Of a stretch of 64,000 bases of DNA, positions 53,693 through 61,656 are shown piece after piece. This DNA comes from Gemmatimonadota bacterium. GTDB lineage: Bacteria; JAAXHH01. The stretch spans positions 1 through 64,000 of the forward strand of contig JAPOZT010000008.1 of the NCBI GenBank assembly GCA_026705925.1. The letters are read 5' to 3'. Within the stretch, counting starts at the first letter, position 1. Every line of letters begins with the position of its first letter. The notes beneath the pieces were generated by a model. It had not been told where the DNA came from and searched no databases. It worked only from the letters and a program-made list of their open reading frames with translations. A program made the position numbers and the translations under genes.

Positions 53693-54574
53693 TCAACTTT
53701 CCGGAATGACGATGAAGCCGAAGGTATCCAGGGAGGCCGACCCGAATACGCCGATACCGCCTTCGAGATTGAAAACCGGTCTTTCGAAGGTATCGCCCGC
53801 CAGGTTGCCGAAGCCGAAGGCGTTCTGTCCGGATGCCTGCACGCTTCTCAGGAAGTCGAACAGGTTCCGGTCCAGCGCGTACACTTCGACTTCGTGTTCT
53901 CCGGAGGAACCGATGGCGAACCAGGGCAGCAGCAACCGGCCGTCCCGCGCTTCCAGGGGTGGAGACCCCCCGTCCTCGGAACCAGGTTCCAGGACGATCA
54001 CCTGGTAGGCTTCCACGTCCAACGGATCGAAACGGACCTCGATCAGGCCCTCCCGGTACCGGACCCTGTTCCCCGCGGCGGAATCGGGATCCAGGCGGCG
54101 GATAACCTCCATGGAAGGCTCTTCGAGGACGGCGATCTCATCGATTACCAGGGGGGCCGGTGTGCTCGTGACCCCGCTTACTTCCTCTCCCAGTGCCTGC
54201 ACGTGAAGCCGGTATTCGGTGTTGGGCCGTACCCTCGGCGCGCCGGGCGGCGGGAGGTAAAGGCCCCGGCGGCCGGCACTCGCGTACCTGTACTCCGCAA
54301 GTCCTTGTATGACGGTGACTTCGGCATCGTTCACCGCGGAAGCGTCCCCGGTGGACACCGCATCCGCCGAACGGGTCCGGGTGACGAAGATCTCCGGCAG
54401 CGTACGATCGACATACAGGACGGCGTCAACGACAATGGTCTCATGCTCGTCCGGACCGAAGAGCGTCGCCGGATCCCGCTCTCCCGAACAACCCGGATGG
54501 GCGGCGATACCGGCGAGCAGGGCGACCGTCAGTACGGGCGTAATGCATCGGAGCAGCCTGGCCGTTTTATACAT
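53693..54574 (-). CDS. DUF4249-type lipoprotein, partner of a TonB-dependent receptor
   Basis: The product is 293 residues. A signal peptide ends at the lipobox HPGC (about residue 29). ETIVVDAVLYVDRTLPEIFVTRTRS is the family N-terminal pattern, in which an Ig-like beta domain follows. The gene begins 2 bases after the stop of the TonB-dependent receptor, so the two are surely co-expressed. DUF4249 lipoproteins next to such receptors are common in FCB bacteria and are presumed to help capture the substrate at the cell surface. No substrate can be assigned. Confidence 0.88.
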   Translation of the reverse strand: MYKTARLLRCITPVLTVALLAGIAAHPGCSGERDPATLFGPDEHETIVVDAVLYVDRTLPEIFVTRTRSADAVSTGDASAVNDAEVTVIQGLAEYRYASAGRRGLYLPPPGAPRVRPNTEYRLHVQALGEEVSGVTSTPAPLVIDEIAVLEEPSMEVIRRLDPDSAAGNRVRYREGLIEVRFDPLDVEAYQVIVLEPGSEDGGSPPLEARDGRLLLPWFAIGSSGEHEVEVYALDRNLFDFLRSVQASGQNAFGFGNLAGDTFERPVFNLEGGIGVFGSASLDTFGFIVIPES

Positions 54575-54576
54575 GG

Positions 54577-56808
54577 TCAGAAGTTGTAGTTGAGCCCTAT
54601 GGTGGGCACGATGGGCAGCATCTTCACGACTTCCGCGGTAGTAACCTCTTCGTCTTCCGTGTCATACTGGACAAACCATTCGTTGCGATGGTTGTACGCG
54701 TTGAACACCTGCAGATACCACTGGAAATCCCGGTCGAACAGCCGGAAGTCCTGCTTTACGCTCAGGTCCATTCTGTGGTATGGCAACAACCGCGAGGTGT
54801 TTCGGTCCGCGGGCAGGAAGTAGTCCTCCCGTATGCCGGTCCGCGCCGATTCCCGCAACTCGTACCGGGCGGAAGCGGGCGTGAAAGCCTGTCCGGTAGC
54901 GAAGATCACGTTGCCGCCGAATGACCAGCGGCCAACCCGGTAGTTGGCCGAAACCACCAGATCGTGGCGCCGGTCGTATTTCGGAGGAAACCAGTTGCCC
55001 TGGTTCACTTCAGGGAATTGCCTTCGCGTCCACCCGAGCGTGTAGCCGATCCAACCGGTCAGCCTGCCCGACAGGCGCTCCACGAACGCCTCCACGCCCG
55101 CGGCATAGCCCTTGCCACCGGTGATGAACACATCCTCCGACCGGGTTTCGTCGCCGCCCACCGCCCGCGTGTTGTCCACGACCACCAGGTTGCGCAGCCG
55201 CTGGTAGTAGGACTCTAGCGAGAGACGGTAACTCGGCGCCGGATCCCAGTTCGTGCCGATAACGAAGTGCCACGCCTGCCCGGGGGACACGCTCCCGTCG
55301 AGCGGCACCCAGAAATCACCGCCGCTGAAGCCTTCCGTCGTGATCAGCTGCAGGTACTGGTGGTACCTCCCGCCACCGGCCTTCAGGCGCAATCCGTCTG
55401 ACAGCCGGTGACTGATGGACATGCGAGGCTCCAGGTCGATCGTTTCGCGCTCGCTGTAGTAGTTCGCGCGCAGACCGAGACGTACCGAGGTGGAAGTCCG
55501 CGCCTGCCACTGGTCCTGGGCATACACAGAAATTACATAGGGTTGCTGCCGGAGGTCGAGCTGGGCATCCTGGTTGAAGCTTCTGGTGAATCTGAACCGG
55601 TAGGCCGTAGCGCGGAACCCTCCCTTCAGCGCGTGTTCTCCACCGGCGACGTAGTCCAGGTCGCCCTTGACGCTGATGTCTCGAATGCTGTTCCTGAACA
55701 GGATCTCCGTGCCGTCGAAATTCGCCGAAAGCCGGCTCGCGTAATCGCTGCCGGATACCATGAAATTGCCGAAGAGCGTCGGCGAAAACAGGTGCGTCCA
55801 TTTGCCCGTGACCGCCGAGTTTCCCCAGCGGACGTTGAAGATATCGGCCTCGCTGGTCTCGAGATTGAGATCGTCCCGGCCGAAGTATCCGCTCAGGACC
55901 AGGTTGTCGGAATAGGACAGATTCTGGTTGATTTTCGCGTTTACATCATAGAAATAGTATCCGGGGATGTCCTCCACGCGCGACCGGATATAGGCCAGGA
56001 TCGGTTCCAGGTACGTACGCCGTCCCGAGACCATGAACGAGCCGCTCGCAAGGGGACCTTCGATCATGGTGCGCGCCGAGATGAGGCTGATTCCCCCTGA
56101 TCCGGCGAAGTCGTTGCGGTTTCCGTCGCGGTTCGTCACGTCGAGCACCGCGCCGAGGGCGCCGCCGTAGTGGGCGGGATAGGCGCTCTTGTGAAGGCGC
56201 ATGTCCTTGATGGCTTCCGGGTTGAAGATGGAAAAGAACCCAAAGGCGTGCGAGGGATTGTAGAGGGGGATCTGGTCGAGCAGGATCTGGGTCTGGTCGG
56301 GGCCGCCGCCCCGTACGTAGAGCCCGCTGCTGATGTCGGAGGAGGCCTGGATGCCCGGGAGGAGCTGCAGGCTGCGCAGCAGATCCGTTTCCCCGATGGC
56401 GGGCAGCTCTTTCAGTACCGCGGCCTGTAGGGCGACGAACCCGGGCTGCGCAAGCCGCTCGTCTCTGTTTCTATCGGCCTCGACCACGGCAGTCTCGCCG
56501 ATCAGTACAGTCGGTACGAGTTCCACGTCCCGCCGGAGATAGGCTTCGGGACCGATACACAGCGTGTCCCGATACGTTTCGTATCCGATGTAGGACACGA
56601 CGAGTACGTAGGAACCCTCGGGAATCCCGGTAATCGCGTAGAAGCCGTTATCGTTGCTCAGGGCGCCGAGGGACGTGCCGCTCAGGAATACGTTGGCGGC
56701 AAGCAGGTACTCGCCGCTGTCGCGGTCCGTGACGAATCCGCTGATCGTAGCGGCTTTCGCCGAGGCGGGAATCAACAGCAGGGAAAACAGTACCGCGAAG
56801 CACTTCAT
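54577..56808 (-). CDS. TonB-dependent receptor with N-terminal carboxypeptidase-regulatory-like domain
   Basis: The product is 743 residues from the ATG at 56808, which gives a proper signal peptide (to about residue 19, SAKA). Residues 22-100 form a CarboxypepD_reg-like beta domain (ISGFVTDRDSGEYL, GFYAITGIPEGSYVL). The plug starts near 130 (PAIGETDLLRSLQLLPG, YVRGGGPDQTQILLD). The rest is a 22-strand outer-membrane barrel ending in aromatic residues. It imports a large ligand using TonB energy. It is followed by the DUF4249 lipoprotein gene. Confidence 0.93.
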   Translation of the reverse strand: MKCFAVLFSLLLIPASAKAATISGFVTDRDSGEYLLAANVFLSGTSLGALSNDNGFYAITGIPEGSYVLVVSYIGYETYRDTLCIGPEAYLRRDVELVPTVLIGETAVVEADRNRDERLAQPGFVALQAAVLKELPAIGETDLLRSLQLLPGIQASSDISSGLYVRGGGPDQTQILLDQIPLYNPSHAFGFFSIFNPEAIKDMRLHKSAYPAHYGGALGAVLDVTNRDGNRNDFAGSGGISLISARTMIEGPLASGSFMVSGRRTYLEPILAYIRSRVEDIPGYYFYDVNAKINQNLSYSDNLVLSGYFGRDDLNLETSEADIFNVRWGNSAVTGKWTHLFSPTLFGNFMVSGSDYASRLSANFDGTEILFRNSIRDISVKGDLDYVAGGEHALKGGFRATAYRFRFTRSFNQDAQLDLRQQPYVISVYAQDQWQARTSTSVRLGLRANYYSERETIDLEPRMSISHRLSDGLRLKAGGGRYHQYLQLITTEGFSGGDFWVPLDGSVSPGQAWHFVIGTNWDPAPSYRLSLESYYQRLRNLVVVDNTRAVGGDETRSEDVFITGGKGYAAGVEAFVERLSGRLTGWIGYTLGWTRRQFPEVNQGNWFPPKYDRRHDLVVSANYRVGRWSFGGNVIFATGQAFTPASARYELRESARTGIREDYFLPADRNTSRLLPYHRMDLSVKQDFRLFDRDFQWYLQVFNAYNHRNEWFVQYDTEDEEVTTAEVVKMLPIVPTIGLNYNF

Positions 56809-56870
56809 AGATGCCGATCGGACCTGCACCAGGTTCGTCGATTCGAATATACCAAGTAACCGGACCATCC

Positions 56871-57890
56871 ATGCCCCGGGAAGCATTCAAAAGAAACCTA
56901 AGCCATCTTCGTCTCGAAGTCAACGAAGGGAAGGGCTTCGAGGTCTACGCGGGTCGGACCGGCCAGGCGGACCGCCAGTTGCTGTGTCGGTACAACGCCG
57001 CGACCGACCATCTGCCGAAGGACGAATCGCCCAAACCCTGTTTTCATCCGGTTTACACCCCTTCCGGCGGTATGATCAGTGAATACCGCCCCGAAGACCA
57101 CACCTGGCACACGGGGTTGTATTTCGGGTGGGTACACGTAAACGACTCGAATTTCTGGGGCGGTGCCTGGTACCTTCCGGAGCAGGGCAAATACGTTCCC
57201 GTTCCCGGCAGCCACGGCGTGCAGCGCCACGATGGATTCACCGAGATATCCGACCCCGCGACCGACACCGGGTCCGGTTCCGACCCCGCGGCCGGCGGTG
57301 TCGCAGTCGGCGAGCAGCTCACCTGGCTGGACCGCAACGGCCGCCCGGTGATCCGGGAGACGCGCCGGTTCGAGTTCCTGGAAATTGCCGCGGTCAGCGA
57401 GGCTGGCCAGGCTGACCGCGCTGGCCAGGCTGACCGCGTTGGTGGCTGCCTCTGGCTTATCGACTCGGTGATCATCCCCGTCGAGGAAGACGTCACCCTG
57501 GGTGCGTCGCGCGCCGCCCGCTACAGCGGATTGATCCTGCGCATGGGGCCGCCCTTCGCCGATGCGCACCATACCAGCGGCAGCGGCCTCATCGGCCACG
57601 AAACCATCATGAGAACGCGGGACCGATGGGTCGCCGCCGCGGGCGACCAGGGCGGCACGGTGGTGATGATGGACCATCCGCGCAACCAGCGCCACCCGGT
57701 GCAGTGGTTTACCCGCCGCAATCTCCTGGGCACCGGACCGCTCATGGAAGAAGACCTTACGATCCCCGCATCGGACAGCCTCCATATCCGTTACGGATTC
57801 CTGGTGCTTGACGACGCGGCCGACGCTGTAGCAATCGAAGAACTGTACCGTTCCTACGTGGCGGCATCCGACGAACGTTCTCCGACGTAA
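56871..57890 (+). CDS. DUF6807 (PmoA-like) family protein
   Basis: The product is 339 residues from the ATG at 56871; the frame upstream overlaps the receptor gene's leader. KPCFHPVYTPSGGMISEYRPEDHTWHTGLYFGW is too long to quote in full elsewhere, but its core DHTWHTGLYFGW is diagnostic. GSGLIGHETIMRTR and MMDHPRN follow. Despite the name PmoA used for this family in databases, there is no membrane segment and no link to methane oxidation. It may act on sugars. A linker has two 18-bp repeats (57402-57437). The gene faces the TonB receptor head to head, 62 bases apart. Confidence 0.82.
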   Translation: MPREAFKRNLSHLRLEVNEGKGFEVYAGRTGQADRQLLCRYNAATDHLPKDESPKPCFHPVYTPSGGMISEYRPEDHTWHTGLYFGWVHVNDSNFWGGAWYLPEQGKYVPVPGSHGVQRHDGFTEISDPATDTGSGSDPAAGGVAVGEQLTWLDRNGRPVIRETRRFEFLEIAAVSEAGQADRAGQADRVGGCLWLIDSVIIPVEEDVTLGASRAARYSGLILRMGPPFADAHHTSGSGLIGHETIMRTRDRWVAAAGDQGGTVVMMDHPRNQRHPVQWFTRRNLLGTGPLMEEDLTIPASDSLHIRYGFLVLDDAADAVAIEELYRSYVAASDERSPT

Positions 57891-57960
57891 CGCCGCCGCG
57901 CGCCTGTCGTCCGACGAGCGTTCTCCTATGCCATAATGTGCGCGTACCGTTCATTCTTGC

Positions 57961-57989
57961 TTGACATGCGGCCGGTAACGGCCGATTAT
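57961..57989 (+). promoter_or_regulatory. Sigma-70 promoter for the HU-TPR gene
   Basis: TTGACA (57961-57966), a 17-base spacer and GATTAT (57984-57989) lie about 80 bases before the start at 58070. The rest of the 179-base gap has a duplicated copy of the DUF6807 gene end (57867 and 57910) and nothing else recognisable. Confidence 0.65.
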
Positions 57990-58069
57990 CGGATTCACGA
58001 CAGATTCACCCCACAGCCCAATGATTCATACAAGCGTTCGCGACCTGACCCCGGCGTAATCGGAGCATC

Positions 58070-59044
58070 ATGAACAGAGATTCGCTTGTAAAAGAAGTGG
58101 CATCCAGCCTGCAGGTATCCAGGCACAAGGTAAGAGTGGTGCTGAACGGATTGCTGTCGGAGGTTACCGAGGCGATGCACCGGGACGAGAAGGTGAATCT
58201 GCACCGTTTCGGCGCCTTCAACGTGAAGGTCAGGAAAGCACGGACGGCACGCGACCTGAATACCAACGTGGAACTGCGCCTGAACGACCGCCACATCCCC
58301 CACTTCATGCCCTTCGATACGTTAAAGGACATCGTCGCGCAGCAGTCTTCCGTTTCCGGGGAGCAGACCGGACCGGTGGCCGTCGACCCGGTGCAGCAGG
58401 TCGAAGAGACGCCCAGAGAGCGGTCCGACGAAATCTCGGCCATGATGAACCGGGCTGAAGTCCTCGCGAACAAGGGCAAAATCGAGCAGGCGATCCAGCA
58501 GTACAGTCGTATACTCGAACGGCAGCCGAGACATGCCACCGCGACGGGCAGCCTGGGCAGGATGTTCTTTCGCCTCGGCGCGCAGGAAACCGCCCTCGAG
58601 CACTACAACCGCGCGCTGGGAAACGATCCCGGCCACCTGGACACGCTGGCCGACCGGGCAGAGTTGTTCGTGGAGACAGGACAGTACGAGGATGCCAGGA
58701 CCGACCTGCTTCGCGTCCTGGAACACGACCCCTATTCCTACCGGGCCTGCTACCTGCTCGGTGTGCTCTACATTACCATCGGTACGTACGACGACGCGAT
58801 CAGGGTGCTTTCCCGCGCGCTGGACGTGGACCGGACGAAAGCCGAGGTTCACCTCCAGTTGGGCAAGGCTTACTGTCACGTGGAGAAGCACACGGAAGCG
58901 ATCGAGCACTTCGAAGCCCTGCTGCGACATGATCCGCGCAACGAGCAGGCGTACCGGTATCTCGGAACGATCTACGACAAAATCAAACAGGCCGACAAGG
59001 CGCTCGAGATATACCGGAAATCCAACGAAATCGGCCTGGTCTGA
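58070..59044 (+). CDS. HU/IHF DNA-binding domain fused to TPR repeats
   Basis: The product is 324 residues. Residues 1-92 are a whole HU-type domain: MNRDSLVKEVASSLQ, KVNLHRFGAFNVKVRKARTAR and the IPHFMPFDTLKDIV end. The DNA-binding arm lacks the GRNPxT form but keeps basic residues. From about 120 to 320 there are about five tetratricopeptide repeats (for example TGSLGRMFFRLGAQETALEHYNRAL, split here). TPRs usually bind proteins, so it may link the nucleoid to another factor. The promoter at 57961 and the next gene, an ECF sigma factor, suggest it may belong to a stress regulon. A fusion of this type is unusual. Confidence 0.85.
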   Translation: MNRDSLVKEVASSLQVSRHKVRVVLNGLLSEVTEAMHRDEKVNLHRFGAFNVKVRKARTARDLNTNVELRLNDRHIPHFMPFDTLKDIVAQQSSVSGEQTGPVAVDPVQQVEETPRERSDEISAMMNRAEVLANKGKIEQAIQQYSRILERQPRHATATGSLGRMFFRLGAQETALEHYNRALGNDPGHLDTLADRAELFVETGQYEDARTDLLRVLEHDPYSYRACYLLGVLYITIGTYDDAIRVLSRALDVDRTKAEVHLQLGKAYCHVEKHTEAIEHFEALLRHDPRNEQAYRYLGTIYDKIKQADKALEIYRKSNEIGLV

Positions 59045-59163
59045 TTTTCGATACCACTGATGGGCTTTGGTCCGGCTGAATTGTTGAAGATAACGAATCA
59101 AAATATGTATACGGGTTTAAATAACGGGCAGGAAAGAGAAGGATCGGGAGGGTCTGTAACCGG

Positions 59164-59835
59164 ATGAACACCGTTAACAACGTGCGACCGGTCGAGGGAC
59201 GGACAAAACCGGCTGCGCACGGCGCAGGCGAAGACCGGCGCGAGGAAGAACGCAGGTTGATGGAACGGGCCAAAGCGGGTGATGGCCCGGCCTTCGACGA
59301 AATGACGCGGCGCTACAGCGAGAAGGCCTATTCCGTGGCATACCAGATGCTCGCGAGCCACGATGACGCGCGCGACCTCGTCCAGGACGCGTTCCTCGAA
59401 GTATTCAGAACGCGGGAGCGGTTCAACACGCAGTACCGGTTTTCGACCTGGCTGTACCGCATACTGATCAACAAGTGCATCAACTTCCGCAAGCGGGAAG
59501 CCCGTCGCCGCATGTTCTCGTTTACGGATTACGGCTCACGGAACGGCGGCGCCGGACAACAGTTCCTGGTTTCCAATCTGCCCTCTTCGGAGAAGAACCC
59601 GCACGAGGTGCTGGAAAGCGATGAATTGAAGCGGTCCATCATGGCCGCGCTGGATACCCTGTCGGAGCGGCACAGGACCGTTGTCGTGCTGTTCGACCTG
59701 GAAGGGCTCTCCCACAGGCAGATCGCGGAAATCCTCCAGTGTCCCGAGGGTACGGTGATGTCCCGGCTGCATCACGGACGGCTCAAATTGAAGCGCGTGC
59801 TGTCCAAGCGACTGTCCGGATACCTTGATCTATAG
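59164..59835 (+). CDS. ECF-type RNA polymerase sigma factor (SigE/RpoE-like)
   Basis: The product is 223 residues. Region 2 has AYQMLASHDDARDLVQDAFLEVF and STWLYRILINKCIN; region 4 has LSERHRTVVVLFDLEGLSHR and GTVMSRLHHGRLKLK. An extra N-terminal 35 residues are charged. The following gene encodes a Zn-type anti-sigma factor and the one after an RseB-like protein, so this is an envelope-stress sigma module. A weak promoter-like pair (TTGTTG at 59081 and TATGTA at 59104) lies upstream, of unknown sigma class. Confidence 0.93.
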   Translation: MNTVNNVRPVEGRTKPAAHGAGEDRREEERRLMERAKAGDGPAFDEMTRRYSEKAYSVAYQMLASHDDARDLVQDAFLEVFRTRERFNTQYRFSTWLYRILINKCINFRKREARRRMFSFTDYGSRNGGAGQQFLVSNLPSSEKNPHEVLESDELKRSIMAALDTLSERHRTVVVLFDLEGLSHRQIAEILQCPEGTVMSRLHHGRLKLKRVLSKRLSGYLDL

Positions 59836-59844
59836 GATTGCGCC

Positions 59845-60336
59845 ATGAACTGCAACCAGATAAAGAAGCGGCTTACCCGGTACCTGGAGCGCATGTGCGG
59901 CAACGAGGAATTCGCCGAGATTGCGCGCCATATCGAGTCTTGCCCCGATTGCGCACGGGAATTGCGCGGATTGCAGTCCGTCCGCGGCATGTTGCGTTGC
60001 TGCCGCGCGGAGAAACCCGCGCCTGTTGAGGTTGCGGAGGTCCAGACCGCGGTGCTCGAGCGCACGACGCACGCCCATATGGTGCCGGGCATGAAGGGAA
60101 GGGTTGCGCCCGTTCGCGAGCAGCCCGGCCGGTTCATCGCAGCGGCGGCCGTGTTGCTGCTGGTGGCCGGAGGGCTGATCTGGCAGTCGTTCCAGCCGGT
60201 CGAGCCTCCGTCCGTCCAGCGCACGCTTTCGGACGACGATATGTTCTTCATCCTGCAGGAACACGCCCTGATCGAGGACCAGAGCGTGTTTACCAGCGGT
60301 ACCCTGGGTTCCGTCATGGTCAACTACAAGGAATAG
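59845..60336 (+). CDS. Zinc-finger anti-sigma factor
   Basis: The product is 163 residues. The cytoplasmic ZAS motif is H29-x3-C33-x2-C36 (HIESCPDC). A single transmembrane helix lies at about 97-113. The short periplasmic tail (about 50 residues) ends in YKE. It should sequester the sigma factor of the preceding gene until the periplasmic part is cleaved. The gap to that gene is 9 bases and to the next 10 bases, so the three genes form an operon. Confidence 0.9.
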   Translation: MNCNQIKKRLTRYLERMCGNEEFAEIARHIESCPDCARELRGLQSVRGMLRCCRAEKPAPVEVAEVQTAVLERTTHAHMVPGMKGRVAPVREQPGRFIAAAAVLLLVAGGLIWQSFQPVEPPSVQRTLSDDDMFFILQEHALIEDQSVFTSGTLGSVMVNYKE

Positions 60337-60346
60337 GTGATACGAG

Positions 60347-61486
60347 ATGCGGTTACGGCCTGTATTCCTTTGTTTCGTCACGACGGCGTGTATCGCGATG
60401 ATCGCGCCGGCTCGCGGCGTCGATCCGGACATCACCTTTCAGAAGATCATGGAAGCCCCGGACCGGGTGAGTTACCGCGCCACCCTGACGAAACAGCGGT
60501 TCAGCGCGGACGGGGACACCGCCCGGTACGTCCAGATCATCACTCACCAGCGTCCTGACCGGGACCGCATCGACATCCCCGATGCCGAAGGCCGGATCCG
60601 CGAGATCATCATCCGCGTCGACCATGACATATACCGGCGTACGGCTTCGGGGGATTCGCTCTCCTACTCGCATCGCCGCCAGTCGAACTCGAACGTGCTC
60701 GACATGAACCTGGAGTTCAGCAGTCTCGACCTGCTCCAGACCAACTACGACCTCGAGATCGCCGGCGCCGATCGGTTGCTCGACCGTCCGGTGGCCGTCC
60801 TGGCCTTCAAGCCCCGCCATCCCGGCAGGATGACCCTGACGGCCTGGATCGACGAGGAGACGGGCCTCGTGATGCGCACGGAAGAACGCAACGAGGCGGG
60901 CGTGCTGGTCGAAGAAGTCTTCCTGACGGAATTCGAGCAGGACCCGCGGATTTCACCGGACCTCTTCGATACGGAGGAATGGACCGGCAAGTCTGTCGAA
61001 ACCAACCAGGTCATCGCCTGCGGTTCCATCAGCGAAGTGCAGAAGGAGGCGAATTTCAAGCTGAACGCCCCGGTCTACGTTCCACCGGGGTTCATCCTGC
61101 AGCAACGCCGCGTCATGCAGCACCACGGCCAACCGCTCGTGCATTTCATGTACAGCGACGGCCTCTCGCGCATCTCGCTCTTCCAGCGGATCGCTTCCTC
61201 TGAATCGTCGCACCGGTCTCCCAGAGGCACGCCCGAAATGCATGGCGACGTGCGTATCTGGGAACGAGGTCCCTATTCCATTCTGCGGCGCCATTACGAT
61301 GGAAAGCTCTTCACCCTGATCGGCGACGTGGCCGTAAGCGAATCCGTCGAACTGCTCACTTCGCTCTGCACGATCAATCCCACGGTCACCGCATCTCCGG
61401 TTCCCACGGGCTACACCTCGTGGATCGGTGCGGGCGCGGGCCTCCTCGCGGTCGGCCTGTGGATTCTCTGGCGTCGCCGCATGTGA
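60347..61486 (+). CDS. RseB/MucB-like sigma regulatory protein with C-terminal membrane anchor
   Basis: The product is 379 residues. A signal peptide (to about residue 23) is followed by a LolA/RseB-like N-terminal domain (YRATLTKQRFSADGDTARY, RPVAVLAFKPRHPGRMTLTAWID). The C-terminal domain (about 230-340) matches the MucB/RseB second domain, VPPGFILQQRRVMQHHGQ. Unusually, a transmembrane helix and RRRM tail close the protein (about 355-379). In E. coli RseB is soluble and protects the anti-sigma factor from cleavage; here it may do so while anchored. It is the third gene of the sigma operon. Confidence 0.83.
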   Translation: MRLRPVFLCFVTTACIAMIAPARGVDPDITFQKIMEAPDRVSYRATLTKQRFSADGDTARYVQIITHQRPDRDRIDIPDAEGRIREIIIRVDHDIYRRTASGDSLSYSHRRQSNSNVLDMNLEFSSLDLLQTNYDLEIAGADRLLDRPVAVLAFKPRHPGRMTLTAWIDEETGLVMRTEERNEAGVLVEEVFLTEFEQDPRISPDLFDTEEWTGKSVETNQVIACGSISEVQKEANFKLNAPVYVPPGFILQQRRVMQHHGQPLVHFMYSDGLSRISLFQRIASSESSHRSPRGTPEMHGDVRIWERGPYSILRRHYDGKLFTLIGDVAVSESVELLTSLCTINPTVTASPVPTGYTSWIGAGAGLLAVGLWILWRRRM

Positions 61487-61547
61487 CGGGTCTTGCCCTT
61501 CCTCTGCTTCTCAGTTACCCGGAAACCTTACGCTCCGACTGTGGTCT

Positions 61548-61567
61548 AACAGATAAACCGATCTGTT
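61548..61567. promoter_or_regulatory. Inverted repeat upstream of the TolC-family gene
   Basis: AACAGAT (61548-61554) and ATCTGTT (61561-61567) are exact inverted copies around AAACCG. There is no T-run right after, so an operator is as likely as a weak terminator of the RseB-like gene. A -10-like TATAGG lies at 61603. Confidence 0.45.
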
Positions 61568-61656
61568 GCGCGGGATTTCGGTTTTAATTTCGTCTAATCC
61601 AATATAGGGCACTTCCATAAAGGTCTTCTTCAACCACCGTTACAAGGAGCTATTCA

